NCBI GenBank assembly: GCA_938048185.1
Contig: CALIVT010000009.1
Location: 62,001 to 126,000 of the forward strand
DNA length: 64,000 nucleotides
Source of the DNA: an uncultured Arenicella sp.
Lineage (GTDB): Bacteria > Pseudomonadota > Gammaproteobacteria > Arenicellales > Arenicellaceae
Direction: 5' to 3'
Of this stretch, positions 51,260 through 59,360 are shown piece after piece (the stretch's first letter is position 1; the number at the start of each line of letters is the position of its first letter). Under the pieces are notes generated by a model. The model had not been told where the DNA came from, searched no databases, and saw nothing but the letters and a program-made list of their open reading frames with translations. Made by a program: the position numbers and the translations under genes.

Positions 51260-53053
51260 ATGCGTTTAGTAAAGTCTACCGTCTTTCTCGTTCTTATCGC
51301 GGTTACCGCGCCAGCTGCGGCGTTGCCTGAATTTTTAGATGAATGGCGTGCAGTCTACCCAACGTCGACTGCTGATGATTTTGCTTGCCAGCTTTGTCAC
51401 CAAAGGCCCAGCGGGGGAAGCCCTTGGAACGCCTATGGCTGGAACCTTCGAGAAGCGTATCGCGACCCGCTTAATAACCAAACCGACTTTGGTTTGGCGG
51501 TGCTACAGGTTGAAAATACCGATCAGGATGGAGATCCGTTGGGCGCAACTGCCGTTCAAGAAATTGAAATTGGTGCGCAACCGGGGTGGCGTGAAGGCTC
51601 ATTTAATACCTTTTTTTCATCCAACGGAGATCGGCTGACCAACCAGCCACCACCGGCGGGGCTTCCGAACAGCACAATCTTAGATTTTCCGACTGCGATA
51701 CAAGATCCAATCTCGTCCCCAATTTCCACGGGTTTGGGTGTTGGTCTTCAGGAAGTTGCGGGCGGTTTCAATTCACCGGTTAAAGCGGTGGCTGCGCCCG
51801 GGCTTAGCGACAAGATATTTGTGGTTGAACAAACTGGAAAAATTATATGTGTTGACTTAGCCAGTGGTGACAAAACCACCTTCTACGATGTAAGTTCGCG
51901 TCTTGTTGATATTAATCCTGACTACGATGAGCGCGGGCTATTGGGGCTAGCATTCCACCCAGATTATCAAAATAATGGGCTATTCTACACGTACCAGTCT
52001 GAGCCGGTGCGCTCGAGTGATACCGAGTTTGTGGACTTTTCGACTCAACCCAATAGCGAGGCGTCGAACCATCGCTCGTTTGTGGTAGAAAATTTTGCCA
52101 GTGGCAATGGGTGTGCGGTTAGTGCGCAAGCGCTCAACAACGTATTGATAATCGATCAACCACAAAGTAACCACAACGGTGGTGATTTGGCTTTCGATAG
52201 CAGCAATAACCTGTATATCTCGCTGGGCGATGGTGGCGGTCGAAACGACCAAGGTGTTGGTCACGGGTTGAATGGTAACGGGCGCAATAATGAAAATGTG
52301 CTGGGTACAATATTGCGTATTAACCCGCTCGGAAGCATGCCTGAGAATGACAACTACAGCGTTCCGTCAACCAATCCATTTGTTGGCGGACTGCCGGGTG
52401 TAGAAGAAATTTTCGCTTATGGTTTTCGTAACCCGTATCGCATGTCGTTCGACGCGCAAACGGGTGACTTATACACCGGCGATGTAGGCCAAGGAGACAT
52501 CGAAGAAATCGATAAAGTCATTGCCGGAGGCAACTACGGTTGGAACTGGAAAGAGGGTAACTTCTTTTTTTATAACCCCAGCAGTGGCAGCTATATAAGC
52601 GGTGTCGCGCCACCGAATTTGCCGGCCGACCTAATTGATCCCGTCGGTGAATACGATCATGACGAAGGAATTTCAATAACCGGCGGTTATGTTTACCGCG
52701 GTACAAACATTCCGAGTTTGGTCGGTAAGTACGTATTTGGAGATTTCGCCGGTACCGATTTTAACGCCGCTTCTGGCCGACTTTTTTACCTTGATCTACA
52801 AACCCAAGTCATAAGAGAGTTTGCCGTTTGTCCGTCAGTACCTGGTTATGTCATCGGTTTCGGTCAAGATGCAAACAATGAGTTGTATGTGTTGACCAAC
52901 GATACAATTAACCCTGCAGGTGTGCAGGGCAAGCTGCTTAAGATTGTTGAGCCGACGAGTGACGTTGATTTACCGCCACAATGCCAAGTGTCTGACGAGC
53001 TCTGCGTGCCAATCAGATCCGCTGGCGGCGCGGTTGCTGTGATTTGCCTATAG
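51260..53053 (+). CDS. PQQ-type sugar dehydrogenase with N-terminal haem c motif
   Basis: A 597-residue exported protein. The signal peptide ends near AAALPE (residue 22). A short N-terminal domain carries Cys43-x-x-Cys46-His47 (FACQLCHQRP), a covalent haem c site. A six-bladed propeller of the glucose/sorbosone dehydrogenase family covers about 165-560: NSPVKAVAAPG, DERGLLGLAFHPDY, QSNHNGGDLAFD, LYISLGDGGGRNDQG, FAYGFRNPYRMSFD and GNYGWNWKEG are typical. The His and Arg residues that bind PQQ appear to be kept. The last 25 residues have three cysteines. Together the domains would let the enzyme pass electrons to its own haem. It is third in the DUF1800-DUF1501 run. Confidence 0.88.
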   Translation: MRLVKSTVFLVLIAVTAPAAALPEFLDEWRAVYPTSTADDFACQLCHQRPSGGSPWNAYGWNLREAYRDPLNNQTDFGLAVLQVENTDQDGDPLGATAVQEIEIGAQPGWREGSFNTFFSSNGDRLTNQPPPAGLPNSTILDFPTAIQDPISSPISTGLGVGLQEVAGGFNSPVKAVAAPGLSDKIFVVEQTGKIICVDLASGDKTTFYDVSSRLVDINPDYDERGLLGLAFHPDYQNNGLFYTYQSEPVRSSDTEFVDFSTQPNSEASNHRSFVVENFASGNGCAVSAQALNNVLIIDQPQSNHNGGDLAFDSSNNLYISLGDGGGRNDQGVGHGLNGNGRNNENVLGTILRINPLGSMPENDNYSVPSTNPFVGGLPGVEEIFAYGFRNPYRMSFDAQTGDLYTGDVGQGDIEEIDKVIAGGNYGWNWKEGNFFFYNPSSGSYISGVAPPNLPADLIDPVGEYDHDEGISITGGYVYRGTNIPSLVGKYVFGDFAGTDFNAASGRLFYLDLQTQVIREFAVCPSVPGYVIGFGQDANNELYVLTNDTINPAGVQGKLLKIVEPTSDVDLPPQCQVSDELCVPIRSAGGAVAVICL

Positions 53054-53125
53054 CGTAAAATATTGGCCTAAGAAATCAACATCGATTATAGTTTCTCGCC
53101 TTGAAATAGAAACTATTTAAAACTC

Positions 53126-53893
53126 ATGAAACTACGAACTGCTTTGATTACCGGTGCGTCTGCAGGACTTGGTCGCGCTGCAGCGGTAGCGCTGAGTTCC
53201 CTAGGCTACCGTTTAATACTAGTTGCTCGGCGCGAAGAAAAATTGCGGGAGCTTGAGCAAGCGTTAGACACGCCTTGCCACTTGCTTGCCTGCGATGTTA
53301 CCGACTACGAAAATTTGGCGAGAAAATTATCAACACGGCCTGAAGATTTCTATGATATCGACGTATTGATTAATAACGCGGGATTAGCCTTAGGGCTCGC
53401 GACCGCTGATAAAGTTGAGTGGCAGGACTGGCAAACCATGATCGAGACTAATTGCTTAGCACTGGCGTTTTTAACCCGGCAGGTTTTACCGGCTATGGTA
53501 GAGCGCAATCACGGTTTGATTATTAATCTTGGCTCGACGGCGGGTAATTATGCGTACAAAGGAGGTAATGTTTATGGTGCGAGTAAGGCGTTTGTAGATC
53601 ATTTCAGTATGAATTTACGGGCGGATTTAATCGGTACGAAGGTTCGCGTTACGAACCTAGTTCCCGGGTTAATCGGCGAAACCGAATTTTCTAAGGTTCG
53701 GTTTCAAGGTGACATGGATGCCGTTGACGCGGTCTATGCAAATTGCGAGGCACTTACACCACAAGACATTGCTAACACGATTGAGTGGGTTGTGAGTCAG
53801 CCCCAACACGTTAATATTAATCGCTTGGAGATTATGCCCACGTGTCAAGCGCCTGCTGGTTTGGCAGTACACAAAACCAGCGATACTCCGTAA
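53126..53893 (+). CDS. Short-chain dehydrogenase/reductase (YdfG-like)
   Basis: A 255-residue classical SDR. The cofactor motif is ALITGASAGLGRAAAVAL; VARREEKLREL with its arginines suggests preference for NADP. NNAG (83-86) and the catalytic Ser137, Tyr150 and Lys154 (VYGASKAF) are all present. The segment TNLVPGLIGETEFSKVRF matches NADP-dependent 3-hydroxy acid dehydrogenases such as YdfG, which also act on serine and malonic semialdehyde. It is the last gene of the plus-strand group and is convergent with the sulfite reductase operon. Confidence 0.9.
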   Translation: MKLRTALITGASAGLGRAAAVALSSLGYRLILVARREEKLRELEQALDTPCHLLACDVTDYENLARKLSTRPEDFYDIDVLINNAGLALGLATADKVEWQDWQTMIETNCLALAFLTRQVLPAMVERNHGLIINLGSTAGNYAYKGGNVYGASKAFVDHFSMNLRADLIGTKVRVTNLVPGLIGETEFSKVRFQGDMDAVDAVYANCEALTPQDIANTIEWVVSQPQHVNINRLEIMPTCQAPAGLAVHKTSDTP

Positions 53894-53940
53894 GGCTTAG
53901 TAAGCTTGTTTGCACACCTAAAGTAGGTTTCTAGCGCTTG

Positions 53941-54042
53941 TTAATTGTCTTTGTTGGAACGAATTAGCAGATAAACCAAATACACCGGTAGCGCGAACAC
54001 GAAGATCACGATAGCTATTTTTAGCAGTAGCGCCCAGCTCAT
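53941..54042 (-). CDS. Small single-span membrane protein, 33 residues
   Basis: A short open frame that starts with ATG at 54042, three bases after the stop of the thioredoxin-like gene, and ends with TAA at 53941. The product is a basic-tailed single membrane helix: MSWALLLKIAIVIFV continues with FALPVYLVYLLIRSNKDN. No family was recognised. The close spacing suggests translational coupling to the gene upstream. The hydrophobic pattern and basic C-terminal end are what a true small membrane protein would show, but a chance frame cannot be excluded. Confidence 0.55.
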   Translation of the reverse strand: MSWALLLKIAIVIFVFALPVYLVYLLIRSNKDN

Positions 54043-54045
54043 AGT

Positions 54046-54345
54046 TTATATGGCGACGGGCTCAATTGTGCCAACTGTATTATCACGAATAAATTTTTTG
54101 AATTTGAAGTACACGTCAAACGCTTCGATAGTGCCGCTTTGGTCGACCAAAAAAAAGGGGGCCCTTTCTACTTGATATTGCTTCGCTAAGCGCATGCCTT
54201 CAGACTCAGCATCGCGCTCGTCAGCAATGGCAATATGATTAATCAATTCGATAAGGCCTTCGCTGTCTAAACGATCACTCACTTCGCGACATTTCTTACA
54301 CAGTTCGCCGTTGGCTAGTATCTTCTTTACAAAGGTAATATGCAT
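54046..54345 (-). CDS. Small thioredoxin-like protein with CxxC
   Basis: A 99-residue protein with Cys16-Lys-Lys-Cys19 after the first beta strand (MHITFVKKILANGELCKKC). The later VERAPFFLVDQSGTIEAFD has the cis-proline-like position and the beta hairpin of a thioredoxin fold. The family is not one of the classical thioredoxins or glutaredoxins. It is cytoplasmic. It lies 19 bases downstream of DUF934 in the sulfite reductase operon, so a role as reductant or persulfide carrier in sulfur assimilation is plausible but inferred. Confidence 0.7.
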   Translation of the reverse strand: MHITFVKKILANGELCKKCREVSDRLDSEGLIELINHIAIADERDAESEGMRLAKQYQVERAPFFLVDQSGTIEAFDVYFKFKKFIRDNTVGTIEPVAI

Positions 54346-54364
54346 AGCATCACGTTATTTGCTT

Positions 54365-54955
54365 TTAATGGACGGTGCGGCGACGAGAAAAAATTAAGCG
54401 GCCGTCGTCTGTCGACGGTTGGTATACATCGCTCATCTCAGTGAACGCATTCAAGGCAACCTCTAGGTCCTCACTCTCAGGTAACTCAAAGGCGTTACAG
54501 CCGGTTCGAGTTAAGAACCCCAATTGGTCATACTTAACGTCGCCAATAGCGCGAATTTCTCCTTTAAACTCAAATTGTTTGCGCAGCTTATACGCATGTG
54601 AATATGAGCGGCCATCAACGTGTGTGACCATTGGCAATACAATGCGATTTATCTCAGATAGCTCACTGACCAAATCGTCGGGAAACTCATCCGCTGCGAT
54701 CTGTACTGACACATGGCCGTCGCGCGCTTGTAATTCCGATTTGTGGTCAAGCCACATATTCATCGGCACGCTAATATCACCGCTTGGTAGGTCAGCAACA
54801 CTCAAGTCTTCGGTCTCTGCTACGTGATGAATATCACTGTCTACGATTTCTTGGTTAACAATCGCTTTTATGTTCTTAATATCGCTTTGTATTCGGTCTG
54901 GCGTCGCTTTAGCGCGCGCCTTAATGCTGCGATTGGCCTGTGTTTTCGTCGTCAT
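54365..54955 (-). CDS. DUF934 family protein
   Basis: A 196-residue protein of DUF934, a family almost always next to siroheme sulfite or nitrite reductases in proteobacteria. The family core is present: VDGRSYSHAYKLRKQFEFKG, then EIRAIGDVKYDQLGFLTRTGCNAFELP. The N-terminal 50 residues are variable. The ATG overlaps the reductase stop by one base, so the two are translationally coupled. Its biochemical role is not established; a helper in siroheme reductase function or in sulfate reduction is generally assumed. Confidence 0.9.
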   Translation of the reverse strand: MTTKTQANRSIKARAKATPDRIQSDIKNIKAIVNQEIVDSDIHHVAETEDLSVADLPSGDISVPMNMWLDHKSELQARDGHVSVQIAADEFPDDLVSELSEINRIVLPMVTHVDGRSYSHAYKLRKQFEFKGEIRAIGDVKYDQLGFLTRTGCNAFELPESEDLEVALNAFTEMSDVYQPSTDDGRLIFSRRRTVH

Positions 54956-56613
54956 TACGCGTCCTCAGCATAGACTTTTTCTTTAAAGGGCTCGATGCCC
55001 ACTCGGCGAAAGGTATCTAATAGGCGCTCATCGTCACTGCGATTAGCCTGATAGACCTCAAGAATATTGCGTACCGCGCCACCGACCTCATCTTTGGCAA
55101 TAGCTTTGCCTAGGTGGGTGCCCAAGGCGGCTTGGTTAGAGGCATCGCCACCAACGGTTAGCTGGTACCATTCTTCGCCTTTTTTATCGACCCCAAGAAT
55201 ACCGATATGGCCAACGTGATGGTGACCGCAGGCGTTCATGCAGCCCGACATTTTTAACTTCACCTCACCGATATCATACAACTCATCAAAATCGTTAAAC
55301 TCTTCATTAATCTGTTTTGCAACTGAGATAGAGCTCGCGTTTGCGAGTGAGCAAAAATCTAAGCCAGGACAACAAATCATATCGTTAACTGAGCCGATAT
55401 TTGCCGTGGCTAAGCGTTGCGCGTCAAGGGCTTTCCAAACCTCGAGTAAATCTTTGTAGCGCACATCGGCCAACACTAGGTTTTGCTCATGCGTTACACG
55501 AATTTCGCCAAACGAGTATTGCTCGGCGATGTCGGCAATCGCGTCCATTTGGGCGTCGGTCGCGTCGCCTGGCGCGACGCCATGCTCTTTAAGCGAGATA
55601 TTAACGATTCGATAGCCAGTTTCGATGTGCGCTTCGGTATTATTGTCAAACCACGCCTTAAAGCGACTGTCTAGACCACGCCATTGCTGTACACGCTCAT
55701 CACCGGCGTCTAGTTCTTCGTAGTCTGGCTTGGGAAAGAAGCTCTGCATGGTGTTGAAATCATCGTCATGCAGTTTCAATTCGCCGTCTTTAAAGTGAGC
55801 CCACTCGGCTTCGACCTCATCACGAAACCCGTCGATGCCCATGGCGTTAACCAGAATTTTTATTCGTGCCTTGTATTTATTATCGCGGCGCCCGTGTAAA
55901 TTGTAGACGCGCAATATGGCCTCGCAGTACGACAAGATGTCGGCGCGTGGTAGGAATTCTTTTATCACCTTACCAATTACAGGGGTGCGACCCAGGCCGC
56001 CACCGACATAGACGCGAAAGCCTATTTCTTGTGTGTCGTTGTGTACCACTTCTAGGCCGATATCGTGAAATTGCACCGCCGCGCGATCGTTTGTGGCGCC
56101 CGTCACTGCGATCTTAAACTTACGTGGTAACCAATAGAATTCAGGGTGTAAGGTCGACCATTGGCGAATGATCTCGCAATAAGGCCGAGGGTCGATGATT
56201 TCGTCAGTTGCTACGCCCGCGTAGTGGTCTGATGAGATATTGCGAATGCAGTTGCCGCTTGTTTGGATGGCGTGCATTTCAACATTCGACAAATCTTTAA
56301 GAATGTCAGGGACATCAGCAAGTGCCGGCCAGTTAAATTGAATATTCTGGCGAGTAGTAAAGTGACCATAGCCTTTGTCGTATTGTCGCGAAACCTGAGC
56401 CAGCGCGCGCATTTGCTCCGAGTTTAGTAGTCCGTAAGGGATCGAGACGCGCAACATGTGAGCGTGAATCTGCATATACAAACCGTTTCGCAGGCGCAGC
56501 GGCGCGAGGTCTGCAGCACTTAATTTCCCAGCGAGGTGTCGTTGGACTTGGCCGCGAAACTGCTCGACCCTATCAGAAACTATGGCCTTGTCGACCCCGT
56601 CATACTTATACAT
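54955..56613 (-). CDS. Siroheme-iron-sulfur nitrite/sulfite reductase
   Basis: A 552-residue reductase with siroheme and a 4Fe-4S cluster, which reduces sulfite to sulfide or nitrite to ammonia by six electrons. The two half-repeats begin with LRNGLYMQIHAHMLRVSIPYG and FGEIRVTHEQNLVLADV. The cluster ligands are Cys415 and Cys421 (CCPGLDFC) and Cys458 and Cys462 (SGCMNACGHHHVGH). The operon with DUF934 makes assimilatory sulfite reduction more likely than nitrite reduction. No flavoprotein partner is in the window. Confidence 0.93.
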   Translation of the reverse strand: MYKYDGVDKAIVSDRVEQFRGQVQRHLAGKLSAADLAPLRLRNGLYMQIHAHMLRVSIPYGLLNSEQMRALAQVSRQYDKGYGHFTTRQNIQFNWPALADVPDILKDLSNVEMHAIQTSGNCIRNISSDHYAGVATDEIIDPRPYCEIIRQWSTLHPEFYWLPRKFKIAVTGATNDRAAVQFHDIGLEVVHNDTQEIGFRVYVGGGLGRTPVIGKVIKEFLPRADILSYCEAILRVYNLHGRRDNKYKARIKILVNAMGIDGFRDEVEAEWAHFKDGELKLHDDDFNTMQSFFPKPDYEELDAGDERVQQWRGLDSRFKAWFDNNTEAHIETGYRIVNISLKEHGVAPGDATDAQMDAIADIAEQYSFGEIRVTHEQNLVLADVRYKDLLEVWKALDAQRLATANIGSVNDMICCPGLDFCSLANASSISVAKQINEEFNDFDELYDIGEVKLKMSGCMNACGHHHVGHIGILGVDKKGEEWYQLTVGGDASNQAALGTHLGKAIAKDEVGGAVRNILEVYQANRSDDERLLDTFRRVGIEPFKEKVYAEDA

Positions 56614-56866
56614 AGAAAACCTTGTTATGGCATAGAACTACAGACTAATTTAGGGCGCATCTCCCCTATTTGCTCGCGCGACTATACCGCTTGCAACAAG
56701 CAACCGAAAGTAATTAGCACTTATATTTATATAAAACAGGGTGCTAACACCTGCGAGCTAATGCTAATAAAAAATGCCAATTTCGCTCTAAATACGGTCA
56801 CAGACTTTTCAGTCATCAGCCGCTACGCTAGTAACTCATCGCAAATACTTTCTGGCCTTAAAAAAC

Positions 56867-57937
56867 GTGAACTCCCTATCAACTGAATTTGCTCCGCGAC
56901 CTGTATTAGATTACCCATTTAACATGCGCTGGAGCCCAGAGCCTGGTGAACCCTTTAAGGTGGTTGATGGCGTATATTGGTTACGAGTACCGCTGCCTAT
57001 CGCGCTTGATCACATTAATCTATGGCTGCTCGAAGATGACGATGGGTGGGTTATTGTCGACTCGGGATTCGATGCCCCGATGTGCAGAGACGTTTGGAGT
57101 ACCGTGTTTGCGACTGTCATTAAAACAATGCCTGTCAATAAAATTATTATTACACACTTTCACCCAGATCATATTGGTTTGGCATCTTGGCTGGCTTTGC
57201 GGTGTAACTGCCCGGTGTTCATCACAAAAGGCGAATTCTATCACTATCAAAGCATTGTTAACCGCGATGCCGAGACGTATCGAGAACAAGCGAATGCGTT
57301 TATCACAGAAATGGGTTACCCGCCCGAAATGAGTGAGAAGTTTGTCGAGTTTATGCAGAATGACGACAAACCCGCCGACGCGCGCGTGCAAGAGGCAATG
57401 TGCGAATTTATTCAAGACAACGATGAAATCGTAATTAATCAACGTATTTGGAAAGTGGTGTCGGGCAACGGCCACTCGCCAGAGCATGCATGCCTTTATT
57501 GTCCGACGTTATCGACAATGATTTCGGGTGATCAGGCCATACCGAGAATCTCGTCAAACGTCAGTGTGTATCCTTCGAACCGTCAAACAGACCCGCTTGG
57601 TGATTGGCTTAGTTCTTGTGAAAAACTGCGCGACACGATTCCTGATACAACTTTAATTTTACCGTCTCATCAAGAACCTTTTCGTGGCATTGTCGCGCGT
57701 ATGCAGCAGCTTCTAGACGACCATTATGCGCAGCTTAATCGTTTGCGGTTGTCGATTGACGCGCCGATTTCGCCGGTCGAAGCCCGCGCTGTCTTGTTCG
57801 ATCGAGAGCTTAATACCATCGAAACTCTACTGGCAACGGGTGAGACCTTAGCGCACCTAAACTATCTTTTGCATAGGGACGAGATATCAATGCGATACGA
57901 TGACGACGGAGTTGCACGCTATCAGAAAAACCGCTGA
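56867..57937 (+). CDS. MBL-fold metallohydrolase
   Basis: A 356-residue metallo-beta-lactamase-fold enzyme. The metal site is THFHPDHIGLA (His97, His99, Asp101, His102), with further ligands in GNGHSPEHAC, MISGDQAIP and LPSHQEPF. The C-terminal 90 residues are a helical tail typical of glyoxalase-II-like hydrolases, here in a form I cannot place more precisely. The start is a GTG at 56867; no ATG lies closer to the domain edge than residue 20. It diverges from the sulfite reductase operon with 253 bases between. Substrate unknown; thioesters or lactones are common. Confidence 0.85.
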   Translation: MNSLSTEFAPRPVLDYPFNMRWSPEPGEPFKVVDGVYWLRVPLPIALDHINLWLLEDDDGWVIVDSGFDAPMCRDVWSTVFATVIKTMPVNKIIITHFHPDHIGLASWLALRCNCPVFITKGEFYHYQSIVNRDAETYREQANAFITEMGYPPEMSEKFVEFMQNDDKPADARVQEAMCEFIQDNDEIVINQRIWKVVSGNGHSPEHACLYCPTLSTMISGDQAIPRISSNVSVYPSNRQTDPLGDWLSSCEKLRDTIPDTTLILPSHQEPFRGIVARMQQLLDDHYAQLNRLRLSIDAPISPVEARAVLFDRELNTIETLLATGETLAHLNYLLHRDEISMRYDDDGVARYQKNR

Positions 57938-57964
57938 CCACAGGTTTCTTAGAACGAAACAGTC

Positions 57965-59221
57965 TTAAAAACTCCCTCTTAGGCCACGATACACTTGGAT
58001 GTCAACCTCCTGTTGACTGTTTCGCCGATCTCGCTGTGTATTCTTTTCATCCGCGTAAGCTTTAGCGCGTGCCACCACCATATCGGCTTTGTGCGCGTAG
58101 CGGCCCTTTTGTAACGAATTTTGAGTTAATAAATAGGCTTTGTGCAAATCTTTGAGGGCCGCGACATAATTGTTTTTTAGTTGGCGAATGCGGCTTCTAA
58201 GTTCGTAGAATTTTGGATCAGCGTCATGCAGCCTAATCGCGCGTTTGATGGCTTTATTGGCGATACGATATTCGCGGTCATCAAATGCTTTTTGCGCTAA
58301 GCGATATTGCATATAAGGGTTTCTAAGGCGCGCTCCGAGTGCGCGTTTTCCGAAATAATTGGCCCTAGAAACGTTCCCTCTATTTCGGTAAATTCGCTCT
58401 AAATTACTCGACGCCAAACTGTTTTGATCGCTAATTGAATAAGCGTTTAGGTAAATTTTTTCTGCCATTTCTATGTTACCGACACGTTTGAATGCAGCCC
58501 CTAAATTGATCCACATATCTGCATTTTCGGGGAACATCGATACTGATAGCTTGAGGTAATGAAACGCGGCACTCATGTTGCCCGCTTGCAGTTCTTGTAC
58601 ACCGATATTACTGAACAGCAATGCGACGCCATGTTCTTTGTTGATAATTCGTTGTGGAAAGCCTGGGCGATATTCTTCCAGCGCTAAATCAAATATTTGA
58701 GTATGTCTTGGTGTCTTATAGACCACATTAACGTGCCGATAAAATACCAAATCTTCGAGCTCGTCCTCGCCCCAAATGTCGGGTAGGTCAACCTGGTTTA
58801 GCTCTAGCTCAATATCGAGCTCGGCAGCGAGTTCTATTAGCAACAACGAGAAGCTTAGACAGTTTGCTCGACCTTCGGAAAAGGCTTGTGAGGGTGTAAG
58901 GTTTGCCTCGATATCATACTGCATGTTATGACCATCTGGGCGCATTAGCCAGCGAGCCAGCTTGCTGGCCGATCGATGCTTACTCGACGACTTGAAGTTG
59001 GCGCGCACCATATTACGAACATTGTCCCCCAAATAAAATATCGAGTCAGCCCTATGACTGTGTTCGTCTGGCAAGGACAATTTATAGTTAACGATAGACG
59101 CAAAATCTTTATCAGTATGGTCCAATTTTGGCGTGCTGGTGCAGCCGGTAACTAAGGCGCCGCCGCTGATCGCGATTGTCAGCAGTGCGAGCGTCTGCAG
59201 AGTTCTTAAAATGCTACGCAT
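57965..59221 (-). CDS. Lipoprotein with transglutaminase-like and TPR domains
   Basis: The ATG at 59221 has a near-perfect AAGGAGG box and is preferred to the open frame upstream. The 418-residue product has a lipobox (GALVTGC, Cys27). Residues about 100-190 look like a transglutaminase-like cysteine-protease core: Cys121 in EGRANCLSFSLLL, His163 in FYRHVNVVY and Asp178 in QIFDLALEEY. Then come about six tetratricopeptide-type repeats (for example MWINLGAAFKRVGNIEMAEKIY). It is therefore a membrane-attached protein, probably in the periplasm. The family is known in many gammaproteobacteria without a firm function. Confidence 0.85.
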   Translation of the reverse strand: MRSILRTLQTLALLTIAISGGALVTGCTSTPKLDHTDKDFASIVNYKLSLPDEHSHRADSIFYLGDNVRNMVRANFKSSSKHRSASKLARWLMRPDGHNMQYDIEANLTPSQAFSEGRANCLSFSLLLIELAAELDIELELNQVDLPDIWGEDELEDLVFYRHVNVVYKTPRHTQIFDLALEEYRPGFPQRIINKEHGVALLFSNIGVQELQAGNMSAAFHYLKLSVSMFPENADMWINLGAAFKRVGNIEMAEKIYLNAYSISDQNSLASSNLERIYRNRGNVSRANYFGKRALGARLRNPYMQYRLAQKAFDDREYRIANKAIKRAIRLHDADPKFYELRSRIRQLKNNYVAALKDLHKAYLLTQNSLQKGRYAHKADMVVARAKAYADEKNTQRDRRNSQQEVDIQVYRGLRGSF

Positions 59222-59308
59222 AACAACCTCCTTCACACTAGAGCACCACCTTACTATAGATATTGCCCTGCGGGGAGTCGTTTTAACCGATAAAATCAAG
59301 GCGAAAAA

Positions 59309-59334
59309 AAGGCCAAGGGCGAACCCTTGGCCTT
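59309..59334 (-). terminator. Strong terminator after the subtilase gene
   Basis: On the minus strand an 11-base perfect stem AAGGCCAAGGG / CCCTTGGCCTT closes a TTCG tetraloop and is followed by five further T residues. It ends the subtilase transcript before the TPR gene. Confidence 0.95.
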
Positions 59335-59360
59335 GCTACTACTAACTAGATCGAGTCAGA

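Noticed and set aside
53839-53844. CACGTG core inside the short-chain dehydrogenase gene as a possible parS site.
   Set aside because: The flanks do not form the required inverted repeat.
54375-54827. A 150-codon plus-strand frame across DUF934.
   Set aside because: Antisense to a well-conserved gene; Ser-rich translation without any motif.
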